Shown here: positions 1-5,358 of the stretch, piece by piece
How the letters are laid out: each line of letters starts with the position of its first letter
Position numbering within the stretch: the stretch's first letter is position 1
The notes under the pieces: model-generated
Told to the model about the DNA's origin: nothing
The model's input: the letters and a program-made list of their open reading frames with translations, nothing else
The model's database searches: none
Program-made: the position numbers and the translations under genes
NCBI GenBank assembly: GCA_902495945.1
Contig: CABUZD010000124.1
Location: forward strand, 1 to 5,358
Direction of reading: 5' to 3'
From: an uncultured Collinsella sp.
GTDB lineage: Bacteria; Actinomycetota; Coriobacteriia; Coriobacteriales; Coriobacteriaceae
Length of the DNA: 5,358 bases

Positions 1-377
1 ATGGCGAGGGAAATGAGGACTCGCTTGTCCTGCTTCTCTCTTATGTTCAGGAAGGCAAGGGCCTGCGAATACTTCTCACTGGTGATGCCGAGCTCGACCA
101 AGAACGGGAATTCGTGCAGGAGGTGGGGGATATCGATGTCCTTAAACTTGGGCATCACGGCTCCAAGGTTTCAGTCGATGGTGAGTTGCTGGACGTCCTG
201 AAGCCCGAGCTTTCCCTCGCGAGTGCGGGCGAGGGGAATCGATACGGCCATCCGTCCGATGCCTGCATCGATGCCGTGAAGGAGGCGGGCGGTGTGTTCG
301 CGTGCACCATCGAACATGGCGACATTACCGTCACGCCGACTGCGAATGGCTTTGCGATGCGATGCCAGCGACTGTGA
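1..377 (+). CDS. comEC: ComEC/Rec2-type competence protein, C-terminal metallo-beta-lactamase-like domain (5' truncated)
   Basis: The reading frame is open from base 3 and enters from outside the window; 124 residues and a TGA stop are visible. ComEC is the inner-membrane channel that carries single-stranded DNA into the cell during natural transformation, and many members end in a metallo-beta-lactamase-like domain. The visible part is the end of that domain: a NEDSLVL strand (residues 4-10), the metal-site motif LLTGDAE (24-30), DVLKLGHHGSK (45-55), and a GEGNRYGHPSD stretch, all characteristic of ComEC tails. The transmembrane competence domain and the HxHxDH motif must lie upstream. A free-standing metallo-beta-lactamase hydrolase is possible, but the adjoining holA and the GHHGSK/NRYGHP wording favour ComEC. 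Whether this organism is transformable cannot be judged here. Confidence 0.88.
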   Translation, partial: GEGNEDSLVLLLSYVQEGKGLRILLTGDAELDQEREFVQEVGDIDVLKLGHHGSKVSVDGELLDVLKPELSLASAGEGNRYGHPSDACIDAVKEAGGVFACTIEHGDITVTPTANGFAMRCQRL

Positions 378-385
378 CGACGTCG

Positions 386-415
386 TTGGCGTGTTGTGGG
401 GCCCTGGGCTAGAAT
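386..415 (+). promoter_or_regulatory. Putative sigma70-type promoter for holA
   Basis: A -35-like TTGGCG (386-391, 4 of 6 consensus bases) is followed after 18 bases by TAGAAT (410-415, 5 of 6). Transcription would start near 422, giving a leader of about 34 bases before the holA ATG. The boxes lie just after the comEC stop. A 10-base perfect palindrome, ACGACGTCGT (377-386), abuts the -35 box. No terminator separates comEC from holA, so readthrough from comEC is also expected. Confidence 0.5.
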
Positions 416-441
416 GGCACGGAGCGAATACGAAGGCCTGT

Positions 442-450
442 GGGAGGGGA
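442..450 (+). promoter_or_regulatory. Ribosome binding site deciding the holA start
   Basis: GGGAGGGGA is a strong purine-rich Shine-Dalgarno, with its GGAGG core at 443-447 and 8 bases before the ATG at 456. It supports that ATG over the in-frame GTG at 396, which would add 20 residues unlike the family and would start upstream of the predicted transcription start. Confidence 0.75.
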
Positions 451-455
451 GCGCA

Positions 456-1418
456 ATGTCCGAAACCGGTCTGCTGCCGGCATATCTGATCGTCGGTACC
501 GACGGGGTCAAACGCGACCATGCCGTCTCGCGTATGAAAGCGCGTCTGGAAAAGTCGGGTATGGTCGAGTTCAACCTCGACGAGCGCGACATGACCAAGG
601 ACCCCGATATCGAGTCCATTATCGGATCGCTTAACACCTTTCCGATGGGCAGCGAGTTTCGCCTGGTAATCCTTGACGGCTGCTCAAAGCTCGCCAAGGC
701 AGTTTCGGAGCCGCTTGTCGAATACCTTGCGAGCCCCAGCCCCACAACGGTCTGCCTCTTCATCGCCGACTCGCTTGCCAAGAATACGCGCCTGTATAAG
801 GCGATTGCCAAGATCGACAAGAAGGCCGTGATCGATTGCTCCGGCACCAAGCGCTGGGAGCTACCGCGCCGCGTGCAGCAGATGGCGACGCAGCACGGCA
901 AGTCGATCTCGACGGCGGCCGCCGAGGAACTCGTCTCGCGTTCGGGTGAAAACACTCGCATGCTCGATAACGACTTGGCTAAGCTTGCCCAGATGGTCGA
1001 GGCGCCCCAGATTGAGCTTGCCGACGTTGAGCGCTGGATTGTACGTACGGCCGAGGTTCAACCCTGGGACTTTCTCAATGCGGTCTCGGCCCGTGACATG
1101 CGACGCTCGCTCGAGCTCTTCAATCTACTGCCCGCCAAGAGCTACGTGTGGACTTACACATTGCTGTGCGGCCGCATCCGCGAGCTTATCGTCGCCAAGG
1201 CGCTCGATGCGCGCGGACAGGGTCGTGAGCTGGCCGCAACGCTCAAGCTCCAGTCCTGGCAGGTCAAGAATCACCTGACCTGGGCACGTCGCTTTTCGAT
1301 GGCAGAGCTCGTTGCCGCGCTCGAGGGCGCGGTCGATGTGGAGCTCGCGCTGAAGGGTTCGGCCGATTCTCAGACCGCGCTTTTGCTCTGGATTACGAAC
1401 ATCTTGAGAAAATCGTGA
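456..1418 (+). CDS. holA: DNA polymerase III subunit delta (clamp loader)
   Basis: The product has 320 residues, normal for delta, the clamp-loader subunit that binds and opens the beta sliding clamp so it can be placed on primed DNA at the cytoplasmic replication fork. The N-terminal AAA+-like fold starts with YLIVGTDGVKRD (10-21), where a true Walker A would be; delta is known to lack a working ATP site. NTFPMGSEFRLVILDG (60-75) matches the conserved PF...RLVVV-type strand. ELVSRSGENTRMLDNDLAKLA (158-178) is the family's helical signature (LxxxxGxDxRxLxNELEKL). VQPWDFLNAV (201-210) and the C-terminal collar helices with LKLQSWQVKNHLTWARRFS (263-281) and ELALKGS (296-302) complete the match. 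It follows comEC by 78 bases and precedes rpsT, the usual order in many bacteria. The start is the ATG with the strong GGAGG upstream. No oddities seen. Confidence 0.95.
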   Translation: MSETGLLPAYLIVGTDGVKRDHAVSRMKARLEKSGMVEFNLDERDMTKDPDIESIIGSLNTFPMGSEFRLVILDGCSKLAKAVSEPLVEYLASPSPTTVCLFIADSLAKNTRLYKAIAKIDKKAVIDCSGTKRWELPRRVQQMATQHGKSISTAAAEELVSRSGENTRMLDNDLAKLAQMVEAPQIELADVERWIVRTAEVQPWDFLNAVSARDMRRSLELFNLLPAKSYVWTYTLLCGRIRELIVAKALDARGQGRELAATLKLQSWQVKNHLTWARRFSMAELVAALEGAVDVELALKGSADSQTALLLWITNILRKS

Positions 1419-1467
1419 TGATACCTGCCTATTTGACAAATTCGTTCTATCCCTTTGAGGGGGAGCG

Positions 1468-1476
1468 TGCTATAGT
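1468..1476 (+). promoter_or_regulatory. Extended -10 promoter of rpsT
   Basis: TGC-TATAGT is an extended -10 element (TG at 1468-1469, hexamer 1471-1476, 5 of 6 consensus bases). No good -35 exists at 16-18 bases spacing (the sequence there is about TATCCC), so the TG extension probably compensates. Transcription would begin near 1482-1484, giving a leader of about 69 bases. A perfect TTGACA lies at 1433-1438 but is 32 bases upstream of the hexamer, too far for normal pairing. Confidence 0.6.
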
Positions 1477-1481
1477 AGGCG

Positions 1482-1529
1482 CTTGCATGACCTCACCGTG
1501 TCTCAGAGGTGTCATACATTTTTTGCAAG
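1482..1529 (+). promoter_or_regulatory. Foldable rpsT 5' leader with hairpin and U-run
   Basis: A basal stem CTTGCA/TGCAAG (1482-1487 with 1524-1529, 6 perfect pairs) encloses an upper hairpin: TG 1488-1489 with CA 1513-1514, then ACCTC 1490-1494 with GAGGT 1506-1510, with an 11-base loop and a 2-base bulge at 1511-1512. The upper hairpin can alternatively pair ATGAC 1487-1491 with GTCAT 1511-1515. Six T residues (1519-1524) follow the upper hairpin, giving a terminator-like layout. The basal stem would cover the start of the first AAGGAACTC copy. S20 is autoregulated at translation in E. coli, so a control role is plausible here but is inference. Confidence 0.4.
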
Positions 1530-1546
1530 GAACTCGAAAGGAACTC
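1527..1546 (+). repeat. Tandem AAGGAACTC direct repeat, duplicated Shine-Dalgarno of rpsT
   Basis: AAGGAACTC occurs at 1527-1535 and again at 1538-1546, an 11-base period. Each copy carries an AAGGA Shine-Dalgarno core. The second (1538-1542) lies 9 bases from the GTG at 1552 and is the working site. The first is about 20 bases from the start, too far for direct initiation, but could be a standby site. Its first three bases (AAG) are in the basal stem of the predicted leader fold. Confidence 0.7.
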
Positions 1547-1551
1547 CAGAA

Positions 1552-1818
1552 GTGGCAAACATCAAGTCTCAGAAGAAGCGTATCCGCACCAATGAGGCAG
1601 CTCGCATGCGTAACAAGGCTGTCAAGTCCGAGCTCAAGACGCTGACCAAGCACGTCCAGTCCGCCGTCGCCGAGGGCGACGCCGAGAAGGCCCAGGCTGC
1701 CCTCAAGACCGTCACCAAGCGTCTCGACATGGCTGCCGCCAAGCATGTTATCCACAAGAACCAGGCTTCCAACCGCAAGTCCGGTCTTGCCAAGCTCGTG
1801 AACAGCATCAACGCCTAA
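1552..1818 (+). CDS. rpsT: Small-subunit ribosomal protein S20 (bS20)
   Basis: The product has 88 residues, the standard S20 length. S20 is a primary 16S rRNA binder made of a long three-helix bundle in the body of the 30S subunit. The N-terminus MANIKSQKKRIRTNEAARMR is the typical basic S20 start, followed by alternating basic and alanine-rich helices and a C-terminal IHKNQASNRKSGLAKLV (67-83), also diagnostic. The start is the GTG at 1552, with AAGGA 9 bases upstream; it gives the expected MANIKS end. The longer in-frame ORF from 1483 starts in the leader and adds 23 non-family residues. All 14 lysines are AAG, consistent with high expression. It has its own promoter and terminator, so it is probably a mainly monocistronic unit, with added readthrough from holA. 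Confidence 0.97.
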   Translation: MANIKSQKKRIRTNEAARMRNKAVKSELKTLTKHVQSAVAEGDAEKAQAALKTVTKRLDMAAAKHVIHKNQASNRKSGLAKLVNSINA

Positions 1819-1854
1819 GTTGTAAATTTCACACCACACAGATTACGCGCATAA

Positions 1855-1889
1855 ATGGAGCCTGTTTTATGGAACAGGCTCCATTTTTT
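1855..1889 (+). terminator. Rho-independent terminator after rpsT
   Basis: A perfect 12-pair stem (1855-1866 with 1873-1884; arms contain GGAGCCTGTT and AACAGGCTCC) has a 6-base loop TTATGG and a run of six T (1884-1889). It lies 36 bases after the rpsT stop and 25 bases before the lepA ATG, so it cleanly separates the S20 unit from the lepA operon. The opposite strand has only a short, interrupted T-run, so it should act mainly on plus-strand transcripts. Confidence 0.95.
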
Positions 1890-1901
1890 GTACCGCTCGG
1901 G

Positions 1902-1907
1902 TAAGAT
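1902..1907 (+). promoter_or_regulatory. Putative -10 box for a leaderless lepA transcript
   Basis: TAAGAT (TAnnnT pattern, 4 of 6 to TATAAT) ends 7 bases before the lepA ATG at 1915, so a start about 7-8 bases downstream would fall on or next to the A of the ATG. No -35-like sequence is seen at normal spacing; that region overlaps the terminator arm (about 1878-1885). No convincing Shine-Dalgarno precedes the ATG. Leaderless mRNAs with this geometry are common in Actinomycetota. The alternative is readthrough of the rpsT terminator. Confidence 0.45.
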
Positions 1908-1914
1908 AGTCCGC

Positions 1915-3726
1915 ATGAATACTTCAATTGACATTTCCCACATCCGCAACTTCTCAATCGTTGCGCACATCGACCATGGCAAGTCCACGATCAGTGACCG
2001 CATTCTCGAGCTCACCCATACCGTCGACGAGCGCGACATGGAGTCGCAGCTGCTCGACACCATGGATATCGAGCGCGAGCGCGGCATTACGATCAAGTCC
2101 AATGCCGTCCGCGTTTCCTATGACGCCGACGATGGCGAGACGTATCAGTTCAACCTGATCGATACGCCGGGCCACGTTGACTTTACCTACGAGGTCTCGC
2201 GCTCGCTGGCAGCCTGTGAGGGCGCGGTGCTCGTTGTCGACGCCACGCAGGGCGTCGAGGCGCAGACCGTCTCCAACGCGACGCTCGCTATGAACGCCAA
2301 TCTGGATATTGTTCCTGCCATCAACAAGATTGACCTGCCCTCGGCCCATCCCGACGAGGTCAAGACCGAGATCGAGGATGACCTGGCGATTCCCGCCGAT
2401 GATGCCGTGTGCGTGTCGGGCAAGACCGGCGAGGGTATTCACGATCTGCTAGAGTCCATCGTCTTTTTGATCTCTCCGCCTAAGGGCGATGCAAATGCTC
2501 CGCTCAAAGCGCTCATTCTGGATTCGTACTTTGACGAGTATCGCGGCGTGGTGGCCACGGTGCGCGTCTTTGACGGCTCCATCAAAAAGGGCGATACCCT
2601 GCGCATGATGCAGGCAGAGGGCGACTTTTTGGTCGACGGCGTGGGTGTCAAGCGTCCTGCCGAGACCCCGGTTGACGCGCTGACGGTTGGCGAGGTCGGC
2701 TACGTGGTCACGGGCCTGAAGGACCCCGAGGCCGTTCGCGTGGGCGACACCCTTACCTGGGCGTCGAACCCCTGCCCCGAGCCGCTTCCTGGTTACCGCG
2801 AGGCCAAGCCCATGGTCTATACGGGCCTGTTCCCGATCGATAACAAGGACTACGAGAACCTGCGTGACGCACTCGATAAGCTGCACGTCAACGACCCGTC
2901 GTTGGTGTGGGAGCCCGAGACCTCGGTGGCGCTCGGCTTTGGCTTCCGCGTGGGCTTCCTGGGCCTGCTGCACATGGAGGTCGTCAAGGAACGCCTGGAG
3001 CGCGAGTTCAACTTGGACCTCATTGCCACGAGCCCCTCGGTGGACTATCACGTCTACAAGACTGACGGCGAGATGATTGATGTCCGTAGCCCGCAGGATC
3101 TTCCCGAGGCCACGCGCATCGAGCGTATCGAGGAACCCTACCTCAAGGCTAAGATCATCTGCCCGCCCGAGTATACGGGTGCCGTCATGCAGCTCGCTAT
3201 CGAGCACCGCGGCATTACAACTGACATGATCCATCTCACGAGCAAATCGGTCGAGATGCGCTTTGACATGCCGCTCGCCGAGCTCATCCTGGACTTCTTT
3301 GATCAGCTCAAGAGCCGCACCAAGGGCTATGCCTCGCTCGACTATGAGTTCAACGAGTACCGTCCCTCCGAGCTCGTTAAGCTCGACATCTTGCTTTCGG
3401 GCGACGAGGTGGACGCGCTGTCGTTTATCGTCCACAAGGACAAGGCCTACGGTCTTGCCCGCGGCCTATGCGACAAGCTCAAGGAGATTATTCCGCGTCA
3501 GCTGTTCGAGGTGCCCATCCAGGGTGCCATCGGCAACAAGATCATTGCCCGTTCCACCGTCAAAGCGCGGCGCAAGGACGTGCTTGCCAAGTGTTACGGC
3601 GGCGATATCTCGCGTAAGCGCAAACTGCTCGAGAAGCAGAAAGAGGGCAAGAAGCGCATGAAGGCCATCGGCTCGGTCGAGGTCCCTCAGGAGGCCTTTA
3701 TGGCGATCCTCAAGGTGGACGAGTAG
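1915..3726 (+). CDS. lepA: Elongation factor 4 (LepA), ribosome-associated GTPase
   Basis: The product has 603 residues, full family length. LepA/EF4 is an EF-G-like GTPase that binds the ribosome and is linked to back-translocation and 30S biogenesis. The G domain shows G1 AHIDHGKST (17-25), the RERGITIK switch (55-62), G3 DTPGHVDF with His87 (83-90), G4 NKID (137-140) and G5 SGK (168-170). A domain II beta-barrel follows (about 195-285), then EF-G-like domains III/V with GFGFRVGFLGLLHMEV (341-356). The LepA-specific C-terminal domain carries KARRKDVLAKCYGGDISRKR (550-569), KEGKKRMKAIGSVEVPQEAF (576-595). These last motifs distinguish it from EF-G and BipA. The ATG at 1915 gives the usual short N-terminus; the in-frame ATG at 1855 lies inside the rpsT terminator and is rejected. 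Start and promoter signals are unusual: no clear Shine-Dalgarno. First gene of the lepA-dusB-hemW operon. Confidence 0.97.
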   Translation: MNTSIDISHIRNFSIVAHIDHGKSTISDRILELTHTVDERDMESQLLDTMDIERERGITIKSNAVRVSYDADDGETYQFNLIDTPGHVDFTYEVSRSLAACEGAVLVVDATQGVEAQTVSNATLAMNANLDIVPAINKIDLPSAHPDEVKTEIEDDLAIPADDAVCVSGKTGEGIHDLLESIVFLISPPKGDANAPLKALILDSYFDEYRGVVATVRVFDGSIKKGDTLRMMQAEGDFLVDGVGVKRPAETPVDALTVGEVGYVVTGLKDPEAVRVGDTLTWASNPCPEPLPGYREAKPMVYTGLFPIDNKDYENLRDALDKLHVNDPSLVWEPETSVALGFGFRVGFLGLLHMEVVKERLEREFNLDLIATSPSVDYHVYKTDGEMIDVRSPQDLPEATRIERIEEPYLKAKIICPPEYTGAVMQLAIEHRGITTDMIHLTSKSVEMRFDMPLAELILDFFDQLKSRTKGYASLDYEFNEYRPSELVKLDILLSGDEVDALSFIVHKDKAYGLARGLCDKLKEIIPRQLFEVPIQGAIGNKIIARSTVKARRKDVLAKCYGGDISRKRKLLEKQKEGKKRMKAIGSVEVPQEAFMAILKVDE

Positions 3727-3730
3727 GTCT

Positions 3731-4774
3731 ATGGCGCTTTCCGAATACAGCAAGCGGCTGCTGGGCGCCTATGCCGAGCAGCCGTTCCTTATGGCTCCCA
3801 TGGCGGGCGTGACCGACCCTGCCTACCGCATCATGTGCCGCCGCCGCGGTGCCAACCTTGCCTACAGCGAGATGGTGAGCGTGGCGGGCCTTGCCTATGC
3901 CAGCAACAAGACCTGGCGCCTGGTGCTACCGGCCGACGAGGAGCAGCAGATTTGCGTGCAGCTCTTTGGCTCCAAGCCCGATCAGTTTGCGAGTGCCGTC
4001 GCCGCCGTCGAGGAGCGTGTGGGCGATCGCCTGTCGCTCATCGATATCAACATGGCCTGTCCTGCCCGCAAGGTTGTCACCAAGGGCGAGGGCTCGGCGC
4101 TCATGCGCACGCCCGACCTGGCGGAGAAGATCGTCGAGGCCACGGTGGGCGCGGCGCACGTGCCCGTGACCGTAAAGATCCGCAAGGGCTTTTATGCCGA
4201 GGACCGCAATGCCGCGACATTTGCCCAGATGCTTGAGGGCGCAGGGGCTGCCGCAGTCGCCGTGCATGGTCGTTGCGCCACGCAGCTCTACACGGGCCAG
4301 GCCGATTGGTCGGTCGTCGATGAGGTGGCCGATGCCGTCGAGATTCCCGTGATCGGTTCGGGCGATGTGTTCTCGGCCGAGGCCGCTGCTGAGCATCTGC
4401 AAGGCTCGGGTGCCAGCGCGGTGTTTATCGCGCGCGGCATCTACGGCAATCCGTGGGTGTTCGGCGATGCTCGCGCCCTTGCGCTCGATGGCACGTCGGT
4501 GCCGGCGCGCAGCTCCGTCGAGCGCCTGGACGCCCTGCGTGAGCACCTAACGCTGACGCATGAGCTCCTGCCGCTCATGTCGCGTGCCCGCACGTACGCA
4601 AGCTGGTACTTAAAAGGCATGCCCCATGCCGCCGCTTGGCGTGCCCATGTGGTGCGCTGTTCCAGTTACGAGGAGTTTATGGCGCTGGTCGATGAGATCG
4701 AGCGCGATGTGGTGGCCTGCGAGGCTGCCCTTGCCGCCGGCGAATCGGTGCCTCCTCATCCGCTGGAGGCTTAA
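3731..4774 (+). CDS. dusB: tRNA-dihydrouridine synthase, DusB type
   Basis: The product has 347 residues, within the usual range for the family. Dus enzymes are FMN-dependent, NADPH-using reductases that convert uridine to dihydrouridine in tRNA. Visible signatures are the FMN-binding start FLMAPMAGVTDPAYR (19-33), the EMVS strand (47-50), CVQLFGSKP (75-83), the active-site INMACPARKV with the proton-donating Cys110, GSALMR (121-126), VTVKIRKGF with Lys149, AVHGR with His179, the YTGQADW motif (187-193), the phosphate-binding IGSGDVFS (208-215) and ARGIYGNPWVF (234-244). A helical C-terminal domain includes SWYLKGMP. The ATG lies 4 bases after the lepA stop; AAGGTGGA (3712-3719) inside the lepA end can serve as Shine-Dalgarno, so the two are cotranscribed and probably coupled. 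The active-site loop reads NMAC instead of the more common NMGC. The DusB subgroup is the best guess; exact target uridine is not shown. Confidence 0.92.
   Translation: MALSEYSKRLLGAYAEQPFLMAPMAGVTDPAYRIMCRRRGANLAYSEMVSVAGLAYASNKTWRLVLPADEEQQICVQLFGSKPDQFASAVAAVEERVGDRLSLIDINMACPARKVVTKGEGSALMRTPDLAEKIVEATVGAAHVPVTVKIRKGFYAEDRNAATFAQMLEGAGAAAVAVHGRCATQLYTGQADWSVVDEVADAVEIPVIGSGDVFSAEAAAEHLQGSGASAVFIARGIYGNPWVFGDARALALDGTSVPARSSVERLDALREHLTLTHELLPLMSRARTYASWYLKGMPHAAAWRAHVVRCSSYEEFMALVDEIERDVVACEAALAAGESVPPHPLEA
4750..4770 (+). promoter_or_regulatory. hemW ribosome binding site inside a hairpin at the dusB 3' end
   Basis: GGAGG (4765-4769) is a consensus Shine-Dalgarno 7 bases before the hemW GTG. 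Its arm GGAGGC (4765-4770) is perfectly complementary to GCCTCC (4750-4755), with a 9-base loop, so the site can be masked in a GC-rich 6-pair hairpin. Ribosomes finishing dusB (stop 4772-4774) would melt it, which predicts coupling of hemW to dusB translation. Confidence 0.6.
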
Positions 4775-4776
4775 GG

Positions 4777-5358
4777 GTGGCCGTTACCGCGCTGTACGTG
4801 CACGTGCCGTTCTGTGCCCAAAAGTGCCGCTACTGCGACTTCGACTCGCGCAGCTTTGCTTCGTGTGATTTGGATGCCGCGCTCGATTCCTATTTTGAGC
4901 AGTTGTACGCGCGCCTCGATGCTTTTGGCAAGGCTGGGGCCCTCGACCAGATTCGCACCGTCTATGTTGGCGGCGGTACGCCGTCGCTGGCGGGGGAGCG
5001 CCTGGTAGAGCTGGCGCGTCGTATTCGTGCGTGGTGCGCCCCCGTTGAGTTTACCTGCGAGGCCAATCCCGAGTCGCCGACCGCCGAGCTTGCCGCTGCG
5101 CTTGCCGAGGTTGGTGTCACACGCGTCTCTCTGGGCGTGCAAACGCTCGATAACGCCGAACTTACCGCCATCGGCCGCATTCACGATGCCGATCGGGCGC
5201 TCGCTGCCATCACGACGGTTAAGGACGCTGGGCTCGATGTGTCGTGCGACCTAATGTGCGGACTTCCCGGGCAAACCGCAGCGAGTTGGAATCGCACGCT
5301 CGTTGGCGTGCTTGCGGCGGCTCCGCATCATGTGTCGGTTTACCCGCTCACGCTTGAG
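4777..5358 (+). CDS. hemW: Radical SAM heme chaperone HemW family protein (3' truncated)
   Basis: The first 194 residues are visible; family members usually have about 370-400. The radical SAM core is clear: HVPFCAQKCRYCDF holds the CxxxCxxC cluster ligands Cys13, Cys17 and Cys20, followed by VYVGGGTPS (62-70), EANPE (95-99), TRVSLGVQT (115-123), GRIH (133-136), DLMCGLPGQT (158-167) and YPLTLE at the window edge. HemW-like proteins are often annotated as oxygen-independent coproporphyrinogen III oxidase, but the true HemN enzyme has a fourth cysteine, CxxxCxxCxC; here the residue two after Cys20 is Phe22, which fits HemW, a heme-binding protein thought to deliver heme. The GTG at 4777 starts 2 bases after the dusB stop, with GGAGG 7 bases upstream. 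It is the third operon gene; lepA-hemW is a common pairing and hrcA often follows, outside this window. Confidence 0.9.
   Translation, partial: MAVTALYVHVPFCAQKCRYCDFDSRSFASCDLDAALDSYFEQLYARLDAFGKAGALDQIRTVYVGGGTPSLAGERLVELARRIRAWCAPVEFTCEANPESPTAELAAALAEVGVTRVSLGVQTLDNAELTAIGRIHDADRALAAITTVKDAGLDVSCDLMCGLPGQTAASWNRTLVGVLAAAPHHVSVYPLTLE

Noticed and set aside
155..961. Long minus-strand ORF of 268 residues over comEC and holA
   Set aside because: It spans two recognisable plus-strand genes, shows no known motif and has the low-complexity Ser/Arg-rich look of an antisense shadow in GC-rich DNA.
1483..1551. N-terminal extension of S20 from 1483
   Set aside because: It adds 23 residues unlike any S20 and begins at about the predicted transcription start; the GTG at 1552 gives the exact family N-terminus.
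1855..1914. Upstream in-frame ATG extending LepA by 20 residues
   Set aside because: That ATG is within the rpsT terminator stem, and the family N-terminus matches the ATG at 1915.
2449..3435. Minus-strand ORF of 328 residues inside lepA
   Set aside because: It is wholly antisense to conserved EF4 codons, has no recognisable domain and no ribosome binding context; explained by third-position GC bias.
3689..3726. Strong AGGAGG plus ATG near the lepA end (AGGAGG at 3689-3694, ATG at 3700)
   Set aside because: The ATG is in frame with lepA and would make only an 8-residue peptide; the bases encode the conserved PQEAFMAILK of LepA, so the match is probably incidental.
3926..4546. Minus-strand ORF of 206 residues inside dusB
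   Set aside because: It is the reverse of conserved Dus motifs and has an Ala/Arg/His-rich composition typical of shadow frames.
1..5358. Search for mobile elements, CRISPR arrays, tRNA or rRNA genes and a novel defence-type system
   Set aside because: No long direct or inverted repeats, transposase motifs, spaced repeats or tRNA-like folds were seen; all genes are core functions in a known conserved order.

Overview
The window is a compact, all-plus-strand housekeeping segment of a bacterial chromosome. The order is comEC (3' end only) - holA - rpsT - lepA - dusB - hemW (5' part only). GC is high by eye, with a strong preference for G/C at third codon positions. GTG starts, near-absent spacing and a possible leaderless start all suggest a high-GC Gram-positive. 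The gene order and protein style fit Actinomycetota, most likely Coriobacteriia of the Collinsella type. That taxon is inferred from familiarity, not from a search.

Region 1 (1-1418): the tail of the DNA-uptake channel protein ComEC, then holA (delta subunit of the DNA polymerase III clamp loader). holA has a plausible promoter of its own in the 78-base gap. Region 2 (1419-1889): the rpsT unit (ribosomal protein S20). It has an extended -10 promoter, a foldable leader of about 70 bases carrying a duplicated AAGGAACTC, a GTG start, and a textbook intrinsic terminator. Region 3 (1890-5358): a tight operon of lepA (EF4), dusB (tRNA dihydrouridine synthase) and hemW (radical-SAM heme chaperone family). 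Spacers are 4 and 2 bases. lepA starts only 25 bases after the terminator T-run and lacks a good Shine-Dalgarno, so it may be leaderless. The hemW Shine-Dalgarno is buried in a hairpin formed with the end of dusB, which suggests translational coupling.

The common theme of most genes is DNA replication and translation (clamp loader, small-subunit protein, ribosomal GTPase, tRNA modification). comEC-holA-rpsT-lepA-hemW is a widely conserved neighbourhood. No mobile element, CRISPR array, tRNA or rRNA was seen, and no gene-free stretch exceeds about 135 bases. I found no novel multigene system. The interesting signals are regulatory and lie at the gene junctions.
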